Shown: piece after piece, positions 27,609-36,949 of the stretch
Numbering within the stretch: the first letter of the stretch is position 1
Layout of the letters: every line of letters starts with the position of its first letter
Assembly: GCA_022760475.1 (NCBI GenBank)
Contig: JALEFZ010000066.1
Span: 23,106 to 87,105, forward strand
Length of the DNA stretch: 64,000 bases
Direction of reading: 5' to 3'
DNA from: Bacteroidia bacterium
GTDB lineage: Bacteria > Bacteroidota > Bacteroidia > J057
Position numbers and translations under genes: made by a program
The notes under the pieces: model-generated
Seen by the model: only the letters and a program-made list of their open reading frames with translations
Told to the model about the DNA's origin: nothing
Databases searched by the model: none

Positions 27609-27724
27609 ATCTCACATTATTCAAAAACAAAGATATAGGAGACTTCTAATTTAATAATGAGGAAGTAAATTGTAAGCCTAATAAAAGAGCAATGGGATAT
27701 GTTCTTCAATTGGTTCGACCTTTA

Positions 27725-28762
27725 CTATTCAACAGGAAAGCTGATTTCCAGCCTGAAGTTTTCTCCCAATTCTTTTTGGTCAAAAGCATGTTTGTTACCA
27801 AATAGCAGATCAAGGCGTTTTTTCACATTCTCCAATCCTATGCCCGATCCCTCGCCCTCGTAGTTTGGCATGCTGGAAATGGGATTTTGGGCATGGAAAT
27901 GTAGCTCATGCTCTGTCAAATGAATGTGTAACTCCCAGCCTTCCGCTTTTTCCGGATCTCCATGTTTGAACATATTCTCAATGACAGGAAGGAAAATGAG
28001 TGGCGGAACAGCCACATCCCTTTCAGCCGATAGCTTCCCTACAGGCATGGGCATATATTTCAGGGAGTATAAATCCAGGAAATTATTGATTAGTTCTATT
28101 TCCTTAAAAAGGCTGATACGCTCCTTGTCAGACTGGTAGAGAGAGGTTCTCAACATGCTGGACAACTTCATCAGCATGGGCGCAGTCTGATTATCCTTGA
28201 CCAGGGCGAGGGTATAGATGTTGTTGAGGGTATTGAATAAAAAATGAGGGTTAATTTGATGCTGAAGCTGTTTGAGTTCGGTTTCATACTGCAAGGCAAG
28301 CAGCTCATTTTTTCTGTTTTGCCTTATGATTTCCCGATACACCAGCTTATAGAAGAAACCCAATAGGAAAAAGGTAATTGAGGTGTAAGTCACCCTGAGC
28401 CACGGGATGGTACTTAGAAATTTTACTCCTTCACCCATTTCATCAAGCCTGGATTTCCCGATCATATTCAACAACCAGACCTCCTCCAGAAAATACCTGA
28501 TTAGGACAATGGGTATCAGCATAAGAAGAACTGAAAGGGCGAATAGTCCATACTTCTGTTTCTCAAAATACCTGGGAACCAAAAACTCTGAGGTTCCATA
28601 AAAGATGGTCAAGAGGAAGGTCATGGCAAAAAAATTCTTCCACAAGACAAATTTGAAAGGGAAAGAAAGCAACACTATTCCCCAAAAACCACCCATCATC
28701 AATATCCACCACAAGGCGTGGGCAATGGGAAACAAATACTTATTCCTTTTCTTCACAATCAT
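27725..28762 (-). CDS. LytS/YehU-type sensor histidine kinase
   Basis: A 345-residue inner-membrane kinase. Four membrane segments in the first 145 residues are followed by the His_kinase domain with QHQINPHFLFNTLNNIYTL holding the phosphoacceptor His, then a shortened ATPase domain (VIENMFKHGDPEKAEG, GSGIGLENVKKRL). This family normally pairs with a LytTR response regulator; none is adjacent here. The signal is unknown. Confidence 0.9.
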   Translation of the reverse strand: MIVKKRNKYLFPIAHALWWILMMGGFWGIVLLSFPFKFVLWKNFFAMTFLLTIFYGTSEFLVPRYFEKQKYGLFALSVLLMLIPIVLIRYFLEEVWLLNMIGKSRLDEMGEGVKFLSTIPWLRVTYTSITFFLLGFFYKLVYREIIRQNRKNELLALQYETELKQLQHQINPHFLFNTLNNIYTLALVKDNQTAPMLMKLSSMLRTSLYQSDKERISLFKEIELINNFLDLYSLKYMPMPVGKLSAERDVAVPPLIFLPVIENMFKHGDPEKAEGWELHIHLTEHELHFHAQNPISSMPNYEGEGSGIGLENVKKRLDLLFGNKHAFDQKELGENFRLEISFPVE

Positions 28763-28940
28763 TCCTTTTCATAAAGAAAATAAAATTTTTACAGTCAGAT
28801 TTACCGTTGGTTGAAGGATTCATGGAGTTGGTTGAAAGTATGGATTTCGGCAATAAACCCCAAGGCAAAACATGGGTCATATGCTCAGAATGCAGAAAAA
28901 ATAGAATTCTGCTCATGTTAAAACCCTTTATTTTATTGTT

Positions 28941-29615
28941 ATGATGAACAAACTAATCGTATTCCTTTTTGCTTTCAGCACCCTGCTTTATTCATGTGGA
29001 GATGTGGAAGTAGAGTCCCTAACCGACGATGACATCCAGGATTTGGTAGAAGCTGAGGTAGTCGCCATCGCAGAAGCTGTAGTAGAATCAGGTGCTTTGG
29101 CTGAAAGTGTAAGTCAATTTTGCGGAAACAATGGAGACAGCACCATTAACTACAGTTCTCCAAACGGAAATTTCGAAAGTGCCACCAGCTGGGCTTATGA
29201 AATTCTCTGTATCAACAACATCCCGACCCAAATTGATTATGGATTGACTTCTACCAACAGCTACGACGGAAGCAATGTCGATGTTTCCTGCAATGGAATA
29301 GGAGATTTCCTTTTAGAAAACCTGATCTCAAATCTGGACTACAAACTTGGAGGAACTTACACCTCATCAGCAAGTGCAAGCACCATCGGTAGACGAAACA
29401 GCCTCAGCTATACCTCGACCTCGGTCTACACACTTCAGTCCCTTGAGTTTGACCGAACCACTTTTGAAATCCAGGGAGGAACGGCAACTTTCAAAGTTAA
29501 TGGAACAGTCAATAATGGTGCTCCGATAGATCGCGGCGGAACACTGGAATTCAATGGAGACGATACAGCAACCCTGACCCTTGACAATGGAGCGGTTTAC
29601 CTGATCTCCTTCTAA
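28941..29615 (+). CDS. Lipoprotein, unknown function
   Basis: A 224-residue protein with a lipoprotein signal (LLYSCG). An acidic helix of about 40 residues (SLTDDDIQDLVEAEVVAIAEAVV) leads to a Ser/Thr- and Asn-rich beta-like domain ending ATLTLDNGAVYLISF. Two Cys pairs are present in the body. No family recognised. Start may be the first or second of two consecutive ATG codons. Confidence 0.7.
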   Translation: MMNKLIVFLFAFSTLLYSCGDVEVESLTDDDIQDLVEAEVVAIAEAVVESGALAESVSQFCGNNGDSTINYSSPNGNFESATSWAYEILCINNIPTQIDYGLTSTNSYDGSNVDVSCNGIGDFLLENLISNLDYKLGGTYTSSASASTIGRRNSLSYTSTSVYTLQSLEFDRTTFEIQGGTATFKVNGTVNNGAPIDRGGTLEFNGDDTATLTLDNGAVYLISF

Positions 29616-29686
29616 AAGCTCAGTCTGCATTTTTTATTCCAGGGACCTCGGCGACCTCGGCTTGCAATGGGCTGGGGTCTATTCAT

Positions 29687-30298
29687 TTAAAACCTCAAAA
29701 GAAGGCCTACACCATCCTGGTCTACGCTTACCCCCTCGAGTAGCTTTTGAAGTTTGGGTGCGGCTTGCTGGTGGTGCAGCAAAAATTGAGTTAAATCAAA
29801 GACCAAAAGGAAACTCCCCTGCACGATCAATGAGTTTCCGTAGCCTTTGAACCTATCTTGCTTGACTTGGTCGTTTACAAAGGAATTTGACCTTTCTCTC
29901 ATCCAAGCCCCTGCGGTGATATAGGTTCCGTTTAAGGCAAGGTTAAAAAGGAGTATTTTTTCGATTTGCTGCTGCTGGTGGTAAGTGTCATAGAGGGAAT
30001 ATTCCGCAGGATTTTCATTGAAGGCTCCGTATAATCCCCCAGCCGCCAAACCCAGGTTTACGACATTCCAGAACACATTCATTTCATGAAAATATCGTTG
30101 GGTCCCCGTAGTCTGACCACGGCGAACACCGCTGATCACCATGTTGCCTATGGCCCAGGTTCCCAAGACCGTCATGTTGACCTTGTTCAATCGGATTCTC
30201 CGTGAATTGACTTCGTCAAGGAGTTCAGACTGTGCAAACAAAGAATTGCCAAGCAGAAAGAAGGCAACAAATAGCAATACCTTGAGTAAATTTTTCAT
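29687..30298 (-). CDS. Membrane protein, unknown (DUF6992-like)
   Basis: A 203-residue protein with a signal-like N-terminus (LLGNSLFAQ) and three to four hydrophobic stretches, e.g. MTVLGTWAIGNMVISG and NVVNLGLAAGGLYGAF. The pattern resembles a conserved Bacteroidota membrane family I recall as DUF6992; this label is weak. I favour the Met at 30298 (MKNLLKVLLF). The frame opens at 30307, overlapping the stop of the upstream Cys-rich gene, so the two are probably cotranscribed. Confidence 0.65.
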   Translation of the reverse strand: MKNLLKVLLFVAFFLLGNSLFAQSELLDEVNSRRIRLNKVNMTVLGTWAIGNMVISGVRRGQTTGTQRYFHEMNVFWNVVNLGLAAGGLYGAFNENPAEYSLYDTYHQQQQIEKILLFNLALNGTYITAGAWMRERSNSFVNDQVKQDRFKGYGNSLIVQGSFLLVFDLTQFLLHHQQAAPKLQKLLEGVSVDQDGVGLLLRF

Positions 30299-30303
30299 GG
30301 ACA

Positions 30304-30513
30304 TCATTGTTCAATGGATCTGGCTTCAAAATATACAATTTCTCCTTCCTCTACCTTCACTTCTACCTCTATGGGATTGCAACATACTTCACAATCCTCA
30401 ATATAAACCTGTTCGCTGATGCTGGGGTCAAGGATAAATGAAATCTGTTGCCAGCAATATGGACAGGTAAAAAAGTATTCTTCAGTCATTTGGGAAATCT
30501 TCTTGATATCCAA
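30304..30513 (-). CDS. CPXCG-type small zinc-ribbon protein
   Basis: A 69-residue cytoplasmic protein with two Cys knuckles, TCPYCW and DCEVCC, followed by NPIEVEV, as in the CPXCG Cys-rich family. It probably binds zinc. The role of the family is unknown. It is translationally close to the downstream membrane protein gene. Confidence 0.8.
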   Translation of the reverse strand: MDIKKISQMTEEYFFTCPYCWQQISFILDPSISEQVYIEDCEVCCNPIEVEVKVEEGEIVYFEARSIEQ

Positions 30514-30528
30514 ACAACCGGATTCAAA

Positions 30529-31506
30529 CTATAAGGTTTTTGAATCCAACAATGCCTTAGCTGTTTCTTCCAGCACCTTCTTGATAGGAGTATACTCAAA
30601 ACCCAAAGTGGTAATTTTACTTCCGTCGTAGGTATCCAACTTATTGCTGGACCTCATGGATTCGACGGTAACTCCCGGTTCCACCCCTCTGATATTCCCG
30701 ATGGTTTCATTGAACCATGCTCCCAATACCGCCACAGCTCTGGGAATTCGGATCGAAGGGGCTTTTTTGCCTAATAGCCTTGCAACTTCTGACAAAAACT
30801 CGTAGTAAGTCCAGTTGTCCTCCACAAGGATGTACCTCTCTCCAGCCTTTACATCTTGCTCTACCAAAGTTCTGCAAGCCCTGGCGACATCTTTGACTCC
30901 CACCATTCCGACAGCCCCTTTTTTGTAAACCGGAAGTCCTTTATAAACCTGGGAAAATATTTTTCCAGTACCTTGTTCCCAGTCATGGGTAGGTCCCAGG
31001 ATCAGGCCTGGATTTACCATACAAGCGTCAAGCCCTTCGGCGATTCCCCTGTGAATTTGGTATTCGGCTTCTCTTTTGCTCCTTGCATAGGTAGAAGCAG
31101 CATCAGCCAATACCCAGGCTGTATTCTCAGTGCTTTTCCCCTCCTTGGTCCTGCCAATGGCTGCAATTGAGCTTACATGAACGATCTTTGGAGGATGTTC
31201 CATTTCCAGGGCTACATCAACGATGTTTGCTGTGCCTTGAACATTTATTTCCTTTACACGATCCTTATATTTCTTCCAAAATGATACATAAGCAGCTGCA
31301 TGCACCACTGCTTCTACTCCCTCCATGGCTTTTTCCAGCGACATGATATCCATGATATCTCCATCAACCACTTCAACAGCAGCTCGCCAGGGCAAATCTC
31401 TTTCAGAAGCATTTCGAACCAGAACCCTTAATTCGTGTCCCGTCCCGAGTAATTCGTCTACCAAATGTCTGCCCAAAAATCCAGTCGATCCAGTAAGGAG
31501 TATCAT
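30529..31506 (-). CDS. NAD-dependent epimerase/dihydroflavonol-reductase-like enzyme
   Basis: A 325-residue extended short-chain dehydrogenase. The cofactor motif TGSTGFLGRHL is N-terminal and the catalytic Tyr-x3-Lys is seen in STYARSKREAE. An ATG at 31506 directly in front of ILLTGSTGFLG is the natural start. Substrate class (sugar, hydroxy-aldehyde or steroid-like) cannot be judged. The next gene lies divergently upstream. Confidence 0.88.
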   Translation of the reverse strand: MILLTGSTGFLGRHLVDELLGTGHELRVLVRNASERDLPWRAAVEVVDGDIMDIMSLEKAMEGVEAVVHAAAYVSFWKKYKDRVKEINVQGTANIVDVALEMEHPPKIVHVSSIAAIGRTKEGKSTENTAWVLADAASTYARSKREAEYQIHRGIAEGLDACMVNPGLILGPTHDWEQGTGKIFSQVYKGLPVYKKGAVGMVGVKDVARACRTLVEQDVKAGERYILVEDNWTYYEFLSEVARLLGKKAPSIRIPRAVAVLGAWFNETIGNIRGVEPGVTVESMRSSNKLDTYDGSKITTLGFEYTPIKKVLEETAKALLDSKTL

Positions 31507-31589
31507 AGCAATTTTGTGTAATTTCGGCATAATGCCCTGGACAAATCTAGAAAAGTTCAGGCAAATGAGTTTACTGATTTATATTCTAA

Positions 31590-32747
31590 ATGGATCTTTC
31601 AGTTTTTTTTGAAAAACTACCCCCCAAGCTCGGTGAAATTCTCAGCCTTTCCCCTGAGGGAAGTATAGGCAAACATACCCATGCATTTCATGGCATTTTT
31701 CCAGACTGGAAGGATGCAGACCTGATTTTGATAGGAGGACGGAACAATGGGAATACCGAAGCCCATGAAGCAAATGCCATCAGGGAGGAGTTTTATTCGC
31801 TCTCTTCCCATCAGCAGCAACAAAGGATCGTAGACCTGGGCAACCTCAAAGCCAAGGAGTCTTATGAAGATTACCTCAATGTCTTGGGTTATGTACTTGC
31901 ATTTCTTCTCGAAGAAGGCGTTCCTGTGGCTGTAATCGGAGGCAAACAAAGCCAAAGCTGGGGCATGATTCAGTCCTTCAAGAATGTTTCTCTACCAGCA
32001 AACTATGTTCATTTAGATAAAAGTTTTGATATAGAATTCGGACCTGAAGTTCCTGATTCCTATTCATACAATCGACTCATTTTTGAAGAGGATGGCGATA
32101 TACTGGACAACTTCACCAACCTGGCTTTTCAGCGTTTCGAAGTCAAGGAACAGCACAGAGACTTTCTTGCAGAAAGGCATTATTCTGCCCTTCGGCTAGG
32201 AGATTTGAATGCCAGGATACAGGAAGCCGAGCCGGAACTTCGTCTCGCTGATTTATTGAGCATAGACCACTCAGTCATGAGGCATGCAGAGTCTCCAGGC
32301 TCAAGCCATCCTTCACCCGCTGGTCTTGATGCCATTCAGGCCTGTACATTGGCACGATATGCAGGCTTGGGCTACAGGCTGAAACAGGTCCTTATTTCGG
32401 AGTATAATGCCCTGGATGATTTGAGAAACCAAAGTGCTAAAATGTCAGCACTTATCCTTTGGTACATACTGGACGGGAAGTACAATCAGTGGGATGATTT
32501 TCCTGCTCCAGACAGGAGCAACCTTCGCAAATATGCCGTCCAGTTGAATGCTACGATCGAAGAAATTCCATTCTATAAGCACCTCCACTCTGACAGGTGG
32601 TGGATGGAAGTCCCCTACCCCGAAAGCCTTGGAAAGGCATTTCCTGAATCCAGGCTTATCCCCTGCTCCGAAAACGATTATGAAATTGCCAAGACTGACA
32701 ACATACCTGAGCGATGGTGGTTTGCTTACAACAGGATGATGAAATGA
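31590..32747 (+). CDS. Arginase-fold protein with degenerate metal site (formiminoglutamase-like)
   Basis: A 385-residue protein of the ureohydrolase superfamily, in Bacteroidota usually labelled formimidoylglutamase. Its metal motifs are broken: GGDHS is GGKQS (117-121), DAHxD reads DKSFD (143-147), and SxDxD is SIDHS (224-228). Both histidine ligands and one aspartate are lost, while three aspartates remain. It is probably not a standard Mn enzyme. An ATGA overlap couples it with the ATPase gene that follows. Catalytic activity is doubtful. Confidence 0.75.
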   Translation: MDLSVFFEKLPPKLGEILSLSPEGSIGKHTHAFHGIFPDWKDADLILIGGRNNGNTEAHEANAIREEFYSLSSHQQQQRIVDLGNLKAKESYEDYLNVLGYVLAFLLEEGVPVAVIGGKQSQSWGMIQSFKNVSLPANYVHLDKSFDIEFGPEVPDSYSYNRLIFEEDGDILDNFTNLAFQRFEVKEQHRDFLAERHYSALRLGDLNARIQEAEPELRLADLLSIDHSVMRHAESPGSSHPSPAGLDAIQACTLARYAGLGYRLKQVLISEYNALDDLRNQSAKMSALILWYILDGKYNQWDDFPAPDRSNLRKYAVQLNATIEEIPFYKHLHSDRWWMEVPYPESLGKAFPESRLIPCSENDYEIAKTDNIPERWWFAYNRMMK

Positions 32748-33475
32748 TTGAAATCCAGCAAGTAAGCAAGGCATTCGGAGGTAAAACCATCCATCAGGGG
32801 CTTTCTATGGAGATCCCGGCCGGGCAAAGGCTGTGCATCGTAGGTGGCAGTGGGATCGGAAAATCTGTACTCATGAAGTTAATCCTTGGACTGGAACCCC
32901 TGGATGAAGGAGAAATATTCTTTGAAGGCAAGGCTGTTTCTCTTCTTGATGAGACTGGACTCTTTGAACTAATGTCTGACTGTGGGGTGGTTTTTCAGCA
33001 TGCAGCACTTTTTGACTCACTTACCATAGGTGAGAATATAGGGCTAAGGCTGCTTGAAAATGAGGAACTTCCATTCACAGAGATTGAAATACTTGTAAAA
33101 GAGGCACTTTCAAAGGTCCAGTTATCAGCGGATGTAATTGAAATGTTGCCCAGCCAACTTTCTGGCGGAATGCAAAAAAGAGCTGCCATAGCCAGAGCCA
33201 TTATCCATAAGCCTAAATATTTGTTTTACGATGAACCAACGACAGGTCTTGACCCAGAAAACGCAGCCTACATTGATGAGTTGATTTTAGATTTGTCCAA
33301 AGAAGAGGAAACAACCAGCTTGATCATCACCCATGACCTGGATACCATCAAACGGGTTGCCAGTCATGTTGCCATGTTTGGGCCTGATGGGCTGATATAT
33401 CACGGATTGGCAGAAGAATTTTGGAGTTCAACTCTTCCTGAGATTGAGGCATTCCTTAGAAGAAAAAAGAACTGA
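32744..33475 (+). CDS. ABC transporter ATP-binding protein (MlaF-like)
   Basis: A 243-residue ATPase with Walker A GGSGIGKSVLMK, signature LSGGMQKRAAIARAI and Walker B KYLFYDEPTTGLDP. The signature SGGMQKR is typical of MlaF/Ttg2A in phospholipid or lipid transport. No MlaE permease or MlaD gene is adjacent; the partner must lie elsewhere. ATG 32744 overlaps the stop of the degenerate arginase gene. Confidence 0.85.
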   Translation: MIEIQQVSKAFGGKTIHQGLSMEIPAGQRLCIVGGSGIGKSVLMKLILGLEPLDEGEIFFEGKAVSLLDETGLFELMSDCGVVFQHAALFDSLTIGENIGLRLLENEELPFTEIEILVKEALSKVQLSADVIEMLPSQLSGGMQKRAAIARAIIHKPKYLFYDEPTTGLDPENAAYIDELILDLSKEEETTSLIITHDLDTIKRVASHVAMFGPDGLIYHGLAEEFWSSTLPEIEAFLRRKKN

Positions 33476-33790
33476 GCCTGGAATTAATTAGCTCAAGTTG
33501 CTTTTTTAACGCGCTTAAAGGGTAAATGCCATTTTGATTTAAGCCCAGTTGTTGTTTCGAATAGAACATCTCATCTCGAACTTTAATGAGAGAGCTATGC
33601 AGCAGGGTGAATAGATTTCTCACTTAAGCTCGAAATGACAACTTGTGTTGCTTGGATTGGCAGCTTGTGTTACTCGGACTAACACCTTAAACTTGTCTTT
33701 CAGCAAATAAAAGGATGTAGCACAAATGGCAACTTGAGGGAATTGAGTTTATTTGCAATTAATTCACTTAATCAATTCCGTTTCATGCTG
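33476..33790. repeat. Intergenic region with dispersed repeat
   Basis: Between the MlaF-like gene and the convergent acetyltransferase-like gene there is no plausible gene. 33505-33534 is a near copy (26 of 30 bases) of 52120-52149. The following 33535-33710 has GAAATGACAACTTGTGTTGC-like text seen in degenerate form at 25051-25186. I take it as one or more members of a repeat family. Confidence 0.6.
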
Positions 33791-34741
33791 TCAGTCCAGT
33801 GGGTTATATTCCAACAACTCATTGCTCAAGGCTAGGAAAAAAGGTTTCCTGAATGAATTCCCTTCTTTTAGGAAGGCAATGAATTTGAATTCATTGTCAA
33901 CGAATGATCGCTTAATGGCGCCTGTATCATTGACAGGAACCAGCAGGTAATCCTCTCCTTCAACTTTATCCTTCAGATAGGCAGGAACTTTTGCAGCATC
34001 AACGCAATTTGAAACCAGGCTATAGGGGTTTAATGGAAGGGCAATGTGAAAGAAATTTCCAAGGCCGTTTATGCCCATTTCGAGCCGATCACAGATCCAA
34101 CCTACCTGGTTCATGTTGATGTAAAGACTTCGGTGGTTGATACACTGGATGATTCCGCGTTTTACCTGAGATCCCTTCTCCATAGCCAATAGGCAAGAAT
34201 AAAGCATCAACTGATAACCAAGCCCATTTCCAGACCACTTTTGAGAGACTGCCAACCTGATCGTAAATGAAGTTTTTTCAGCAGTATCGTACCCATTTTC
34301 GAAGACCGTACCCTGGATATTTTGATCTTTGTCTACCAAAACCACTCCATGGCCAAAACTTCTCCAACGAAATAAATCAAAGGCGCACACTTCTTTTCGG
34401 TGGAAAGGGGGATACCTTTCTTCCATAAACTTGAGGATACCGGGCGTATCCACATCACACATCATACGAATCTCTAGCCCCATGCTTTTGATTCGATCTT
34501 CGATTTTCTTTCTCCAGGCCTGGCAAAACTCCATGGTCTTTTGCTTGTCCCATGCATCAAGCATGGCAGAACCTACGGCATTACATATTTCAGAGGGTTT
34601 TTGGTACAAAGGCTTCATGGCCTCTGCTTCCGGCAGCATGCTGTCCTTATTTTGATTGAACAATCTAAGGGAGTTCGCTTGCAAACTCAGGAAAGGCATG
34701 TCATTGCCATTCCATGAGGGGGACGATTTGTAAGCTTTCAT
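33791..34741 (-). CDS. GNAT-like protein, unknown function
   Basis: A 316-residue protein. Residues about 120-215 show a GNAT-like core: VDKDQNIQGTVFENGYDTAEKTSFTIRLAVSQKWSGNGLGYQLMLYSCLLAMEKG, with the acetyl-CoA loop as SGNGLGYQLM. N- and C-terminal regions are not recognised. It is a single gene; substrate unknown. Confidence 0.6.
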   Translation of the reverse strand: MKAYKSSPSWNGNDMPFLSLQANSLRLFNQNKDSMLPEAEAMKPLYQKPSEICNAVGSAMLDAWDKQKTMEFCQAWRKKIEDRIKSMGLEIRMMCDVDTPGILKFMEERYPPFHRKEVCAFDLFRWRSFGHGVVLVDKDQNIQGTVFENGYDTAEKTSFTIRLAVSQKWSGNGLGYQLMLYSCLLAMEKGSQVKRGIIQCINHRSLYINMNQVGWICDRLEMGINGLGNFFHIALPLNPYSLVSNCVDAAKVPAYLKDKVEGEDYLLVPVNDTGAIKRSFVDNEFKFIAFLKEGNSFRKPFFLALSNELLEYNPLD

Positions 34742-35305
34742 GTAGATGTATCCTTTAACTGATCTTTTATGGGCTTATTCAAAGGTACATAGAGATAATC
34801 TTAGTTAATTTTTAAAAGGTAAGGTATTCTTTCAGGAACTATTCGAAATAGATACTGTCTCGTACGTAAAGTTTATAAAGATTACATCGTTTATCAATAA
34901 AATACCTATCTGTGCAGATAGATTAAATTTTTTACCAAAAATGTATTATTGAACCATGATTATTTCAAAAGTTGGTCTATTTAAAGTGCTATTTTAAAAT
35001 TTCGAAATCGTTTTCGCTTTTTTATAAACATTGATTGGACAGCAAAATCTTACATCCTTTTTTGTTCATATAATACAAATTAAATATAAACAAGACTGAA
35101 ATTAAACCTCTCTATAATTATGCTAGACCAAGCTATGATTAAGATTCAGAAGCATTTATCTATTCCCAGACAATTTAAAAGTAGAAATCTTTGTTTGTTA
35201 AATTAATAACAATATGCCCATTAAGGGGTACATACATTACATACTTGGTAAAAGCCAGTGTGATTGCTTAAATTTGTCATCTCATTAAACAAATCAAAGA
35301 AATTC
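34742..35305. other. AT-rich intergenic region upstream of ahcY
   Basis: About 560 bases, strongly AT-rich and without a convincing gene. It contains an inverted repeat CTATCTG/CAGATAG at 34906-34921 and a TAnnTTTG promoter at 35245-35276 before ahcY. I see no known riboswitch structure. Confidence 0.5.
35245..35276 (+). promoter_or_regulatory. Bacteroidetes-type promoter for ahcY
   Basis: TTG at 35245-35247 and TAAATTTG at 35269-35276, spaced by 21 bases, matching -33 and -7 (TAnnTTTG). Confidence 0.65.
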
Positions 35306-36622
35306 ATGTCTGAAGCAACTGCTAAATTCCTTCCATATAAGGTAAAAGACATTAACCTTGCTGCCTGGGGGCGCAAGGAAATCGAGTTGGCTGAAGCCGA
35401 AATGCCTGGCCTGATGGCCCTGCGTGATGAGTTTGGAGATTCCAAACCATTAAAGGGTGCCAGAATTGCCGGCTGTCTTCATATGACCATCCAAACAGCT
35501 GTTTTGATCGAAACGCTGATTGAGTTGGGAGCTGAGGTTACCTGGTCAAGCTGTAACATCTTCTCCACACAAGACCATGCTGCTGCTGCAATCGCAGAAA
35601 AAGGCATTCAGGTATATGCCTGGAAAGGCATGAGTGAAGAAGAATTCTTCTGGGCCATCGAACAGACCCTGTTCTTTGGTGAAGATCGTCAACCGCTCAA
35701 TATGATCCTTGACGATGGAGGAGACTTGACCAACATGGTGCTGGACAACTACCCTGAGTTGGTAAAAGATATCAGAGGTATCTCAGAAGAAACTACCACA
35801 GGTGTACACCGCCTGTATGAGCGTGAAAGAAATGGTACACTTCCATTGCCTGCCATCAATGTCAACGATTCTGTAACCAAGTCAAAATTTGACAACAAAT
35901 ACGGTTGTAAAGAATCCCTTGTTGACGCAATCAGACGCGCAACGGATGTAATGATGGCTGGAAAGGTTGCCGTAGTTGCAGGATACGGAGACGTTGGGAA
36001 AGGATCTGCCGCATCTCTTCGTGGTGCAGGTGCAAGGGTTATCGTTACTGAGATTGACCCAATCTGTGCGCTTCAGGCCGCCATGGATGGATTCGAGGTG
36101 AAGAAAATGTCCAGCGCGATCCCAAGGGCACAAGTAGTGGTAACTGCTACAGGTAACAAGGACATTGTAAAAGGTGAGCACTTTAAAATGATGAACGACA
36201 AAACCATCGTCTGTAACATTGGCCACTTTGACAATGAAATTGATGTAGCCTGGCTAAAGCAGAACTATGGTGATAGCCATATCAATGTGAAGCCTCAGGT
36301 GGACATCTACAATGTAGATGGAAAAGACATCATCCTACTGGCTGAAGGAAGGTTGGTTAACCTTGGATGTGCTACCGGACACCCATCATTTGTGATGTCC
36401 AATTCATTCACCAACCAAACCTTGGCCCAAATTGAGCTATGGGAGAATCACGGTAAATACAACAATGAGGTATTTGTATTGCCTAAGCATCTGGATGAAA
36501 AAGTGGCTGCTTTGCACCTGGCAAAAATTGGTGCTGAACTGGAAGAACTTTCAGAAGATCAGGCTGACTATATCGGTGTCAAAAAAGACGGACCTTTCAA
36601 GCCAGAGCACTACAGATATTAA
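35306..36622 (+). CDS. ahcY: Adenosylhomocysteinase
   Basis: A 438-residue cytoplasmic enzyme hydrolysing S-adenosylhomocysteine to adenosine and homocysteine in the methyl cycle. Motifs include [32 protein letters not shown], the NAD fold [15 protein letters not shown], and the C-terminal KPEHYRY. Start ATG 35306 follows the promoter by 29 bases and gives the family-standard N-terminus. A terminator follows. Confidence 0.97.
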   Translation: MSEATAKFLPYKVKDINLAAWGRKEIELAEAEMPGLMALRDEFGDSKPLKGARIAGCLHMTIQTAVLIETLIELGAEVTWSSCNIFSTQDHAAAAIAEKGIQVYAWKGMSEEEFFWAIEQTLFFGEDRQPLNMILDDGGDLTNMVLDNYPELVKDIRGISEETTTGVHRLYERERNGTLPLPAINVNDSVTKSKFDNKYGCKESLVDAIRRATDVMMAGKVAVVAGYGDVGKGSAASLRGAGARVIVTEIDPICALQAAMDGFEVKKMSSAIPRAQVVVTATGNKDIVKGEHFKMMNDKTIVCNIGHFDNEIDVAWLKQNYGDSHINVKPQVDIYNVDGKDIILLAEGRLVNLGCATGHPSFVMSNSFTNQTLAQIELWENHGKYNNEVFVLPKHLDEKVAALHLAKIGAELEELSEDQADYIGVKKDGPFKPEHYRY

Positions 36623-36646
36623 TAAAATCTTTTTATACTTTTTATA

Positions 36647-36676
36647 AACACCTCCTTTTGGGAGGTGTTTTTTTTT
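36647..36676 (+). terminator. Terminator after ahcY
   Basis: Nine-base stem AACACCTCC/GGAGGTGTT with a five-base loop and a run of T. Confidence 0.92.
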
Positions 36677-36949
36677 GATCTTTTCCGCAATATTTACTAT
36701 TTCAAAAATTGAAAAAAAATTGAACTAATCAGTTAAAAAACAAGCAATTACAAACAGCTTATTAGTAAAATTTAGATATTTAAATTTTTTCATATTACCA
36801 AATAAAAACATTACTGCAATAAAAATTATTTGTGCATATAAAATAATATATACTATATTTAAGAATCCCCAACGCATGACATATTTTGAATACAATCCCA
36901 GTATTTGATACTGGAAGAAAAATATTAAGGACAATAAATTCTACGAGAC
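36677..36949. other. AT-rich intergenic region
   Basis: After the ahcY terminator comes strongly AT-rich DNA before the next gene, with no plausible ORF; I found no full TAnnTTTG match. Confidence 0.5.

Noticed and set aside
34742..35305. SAM or SAH riboswitch upstream of ahcY
   Set aside because: I could not find a conserved core or paired structure; only a short inverted repeat and a promoter are seen.
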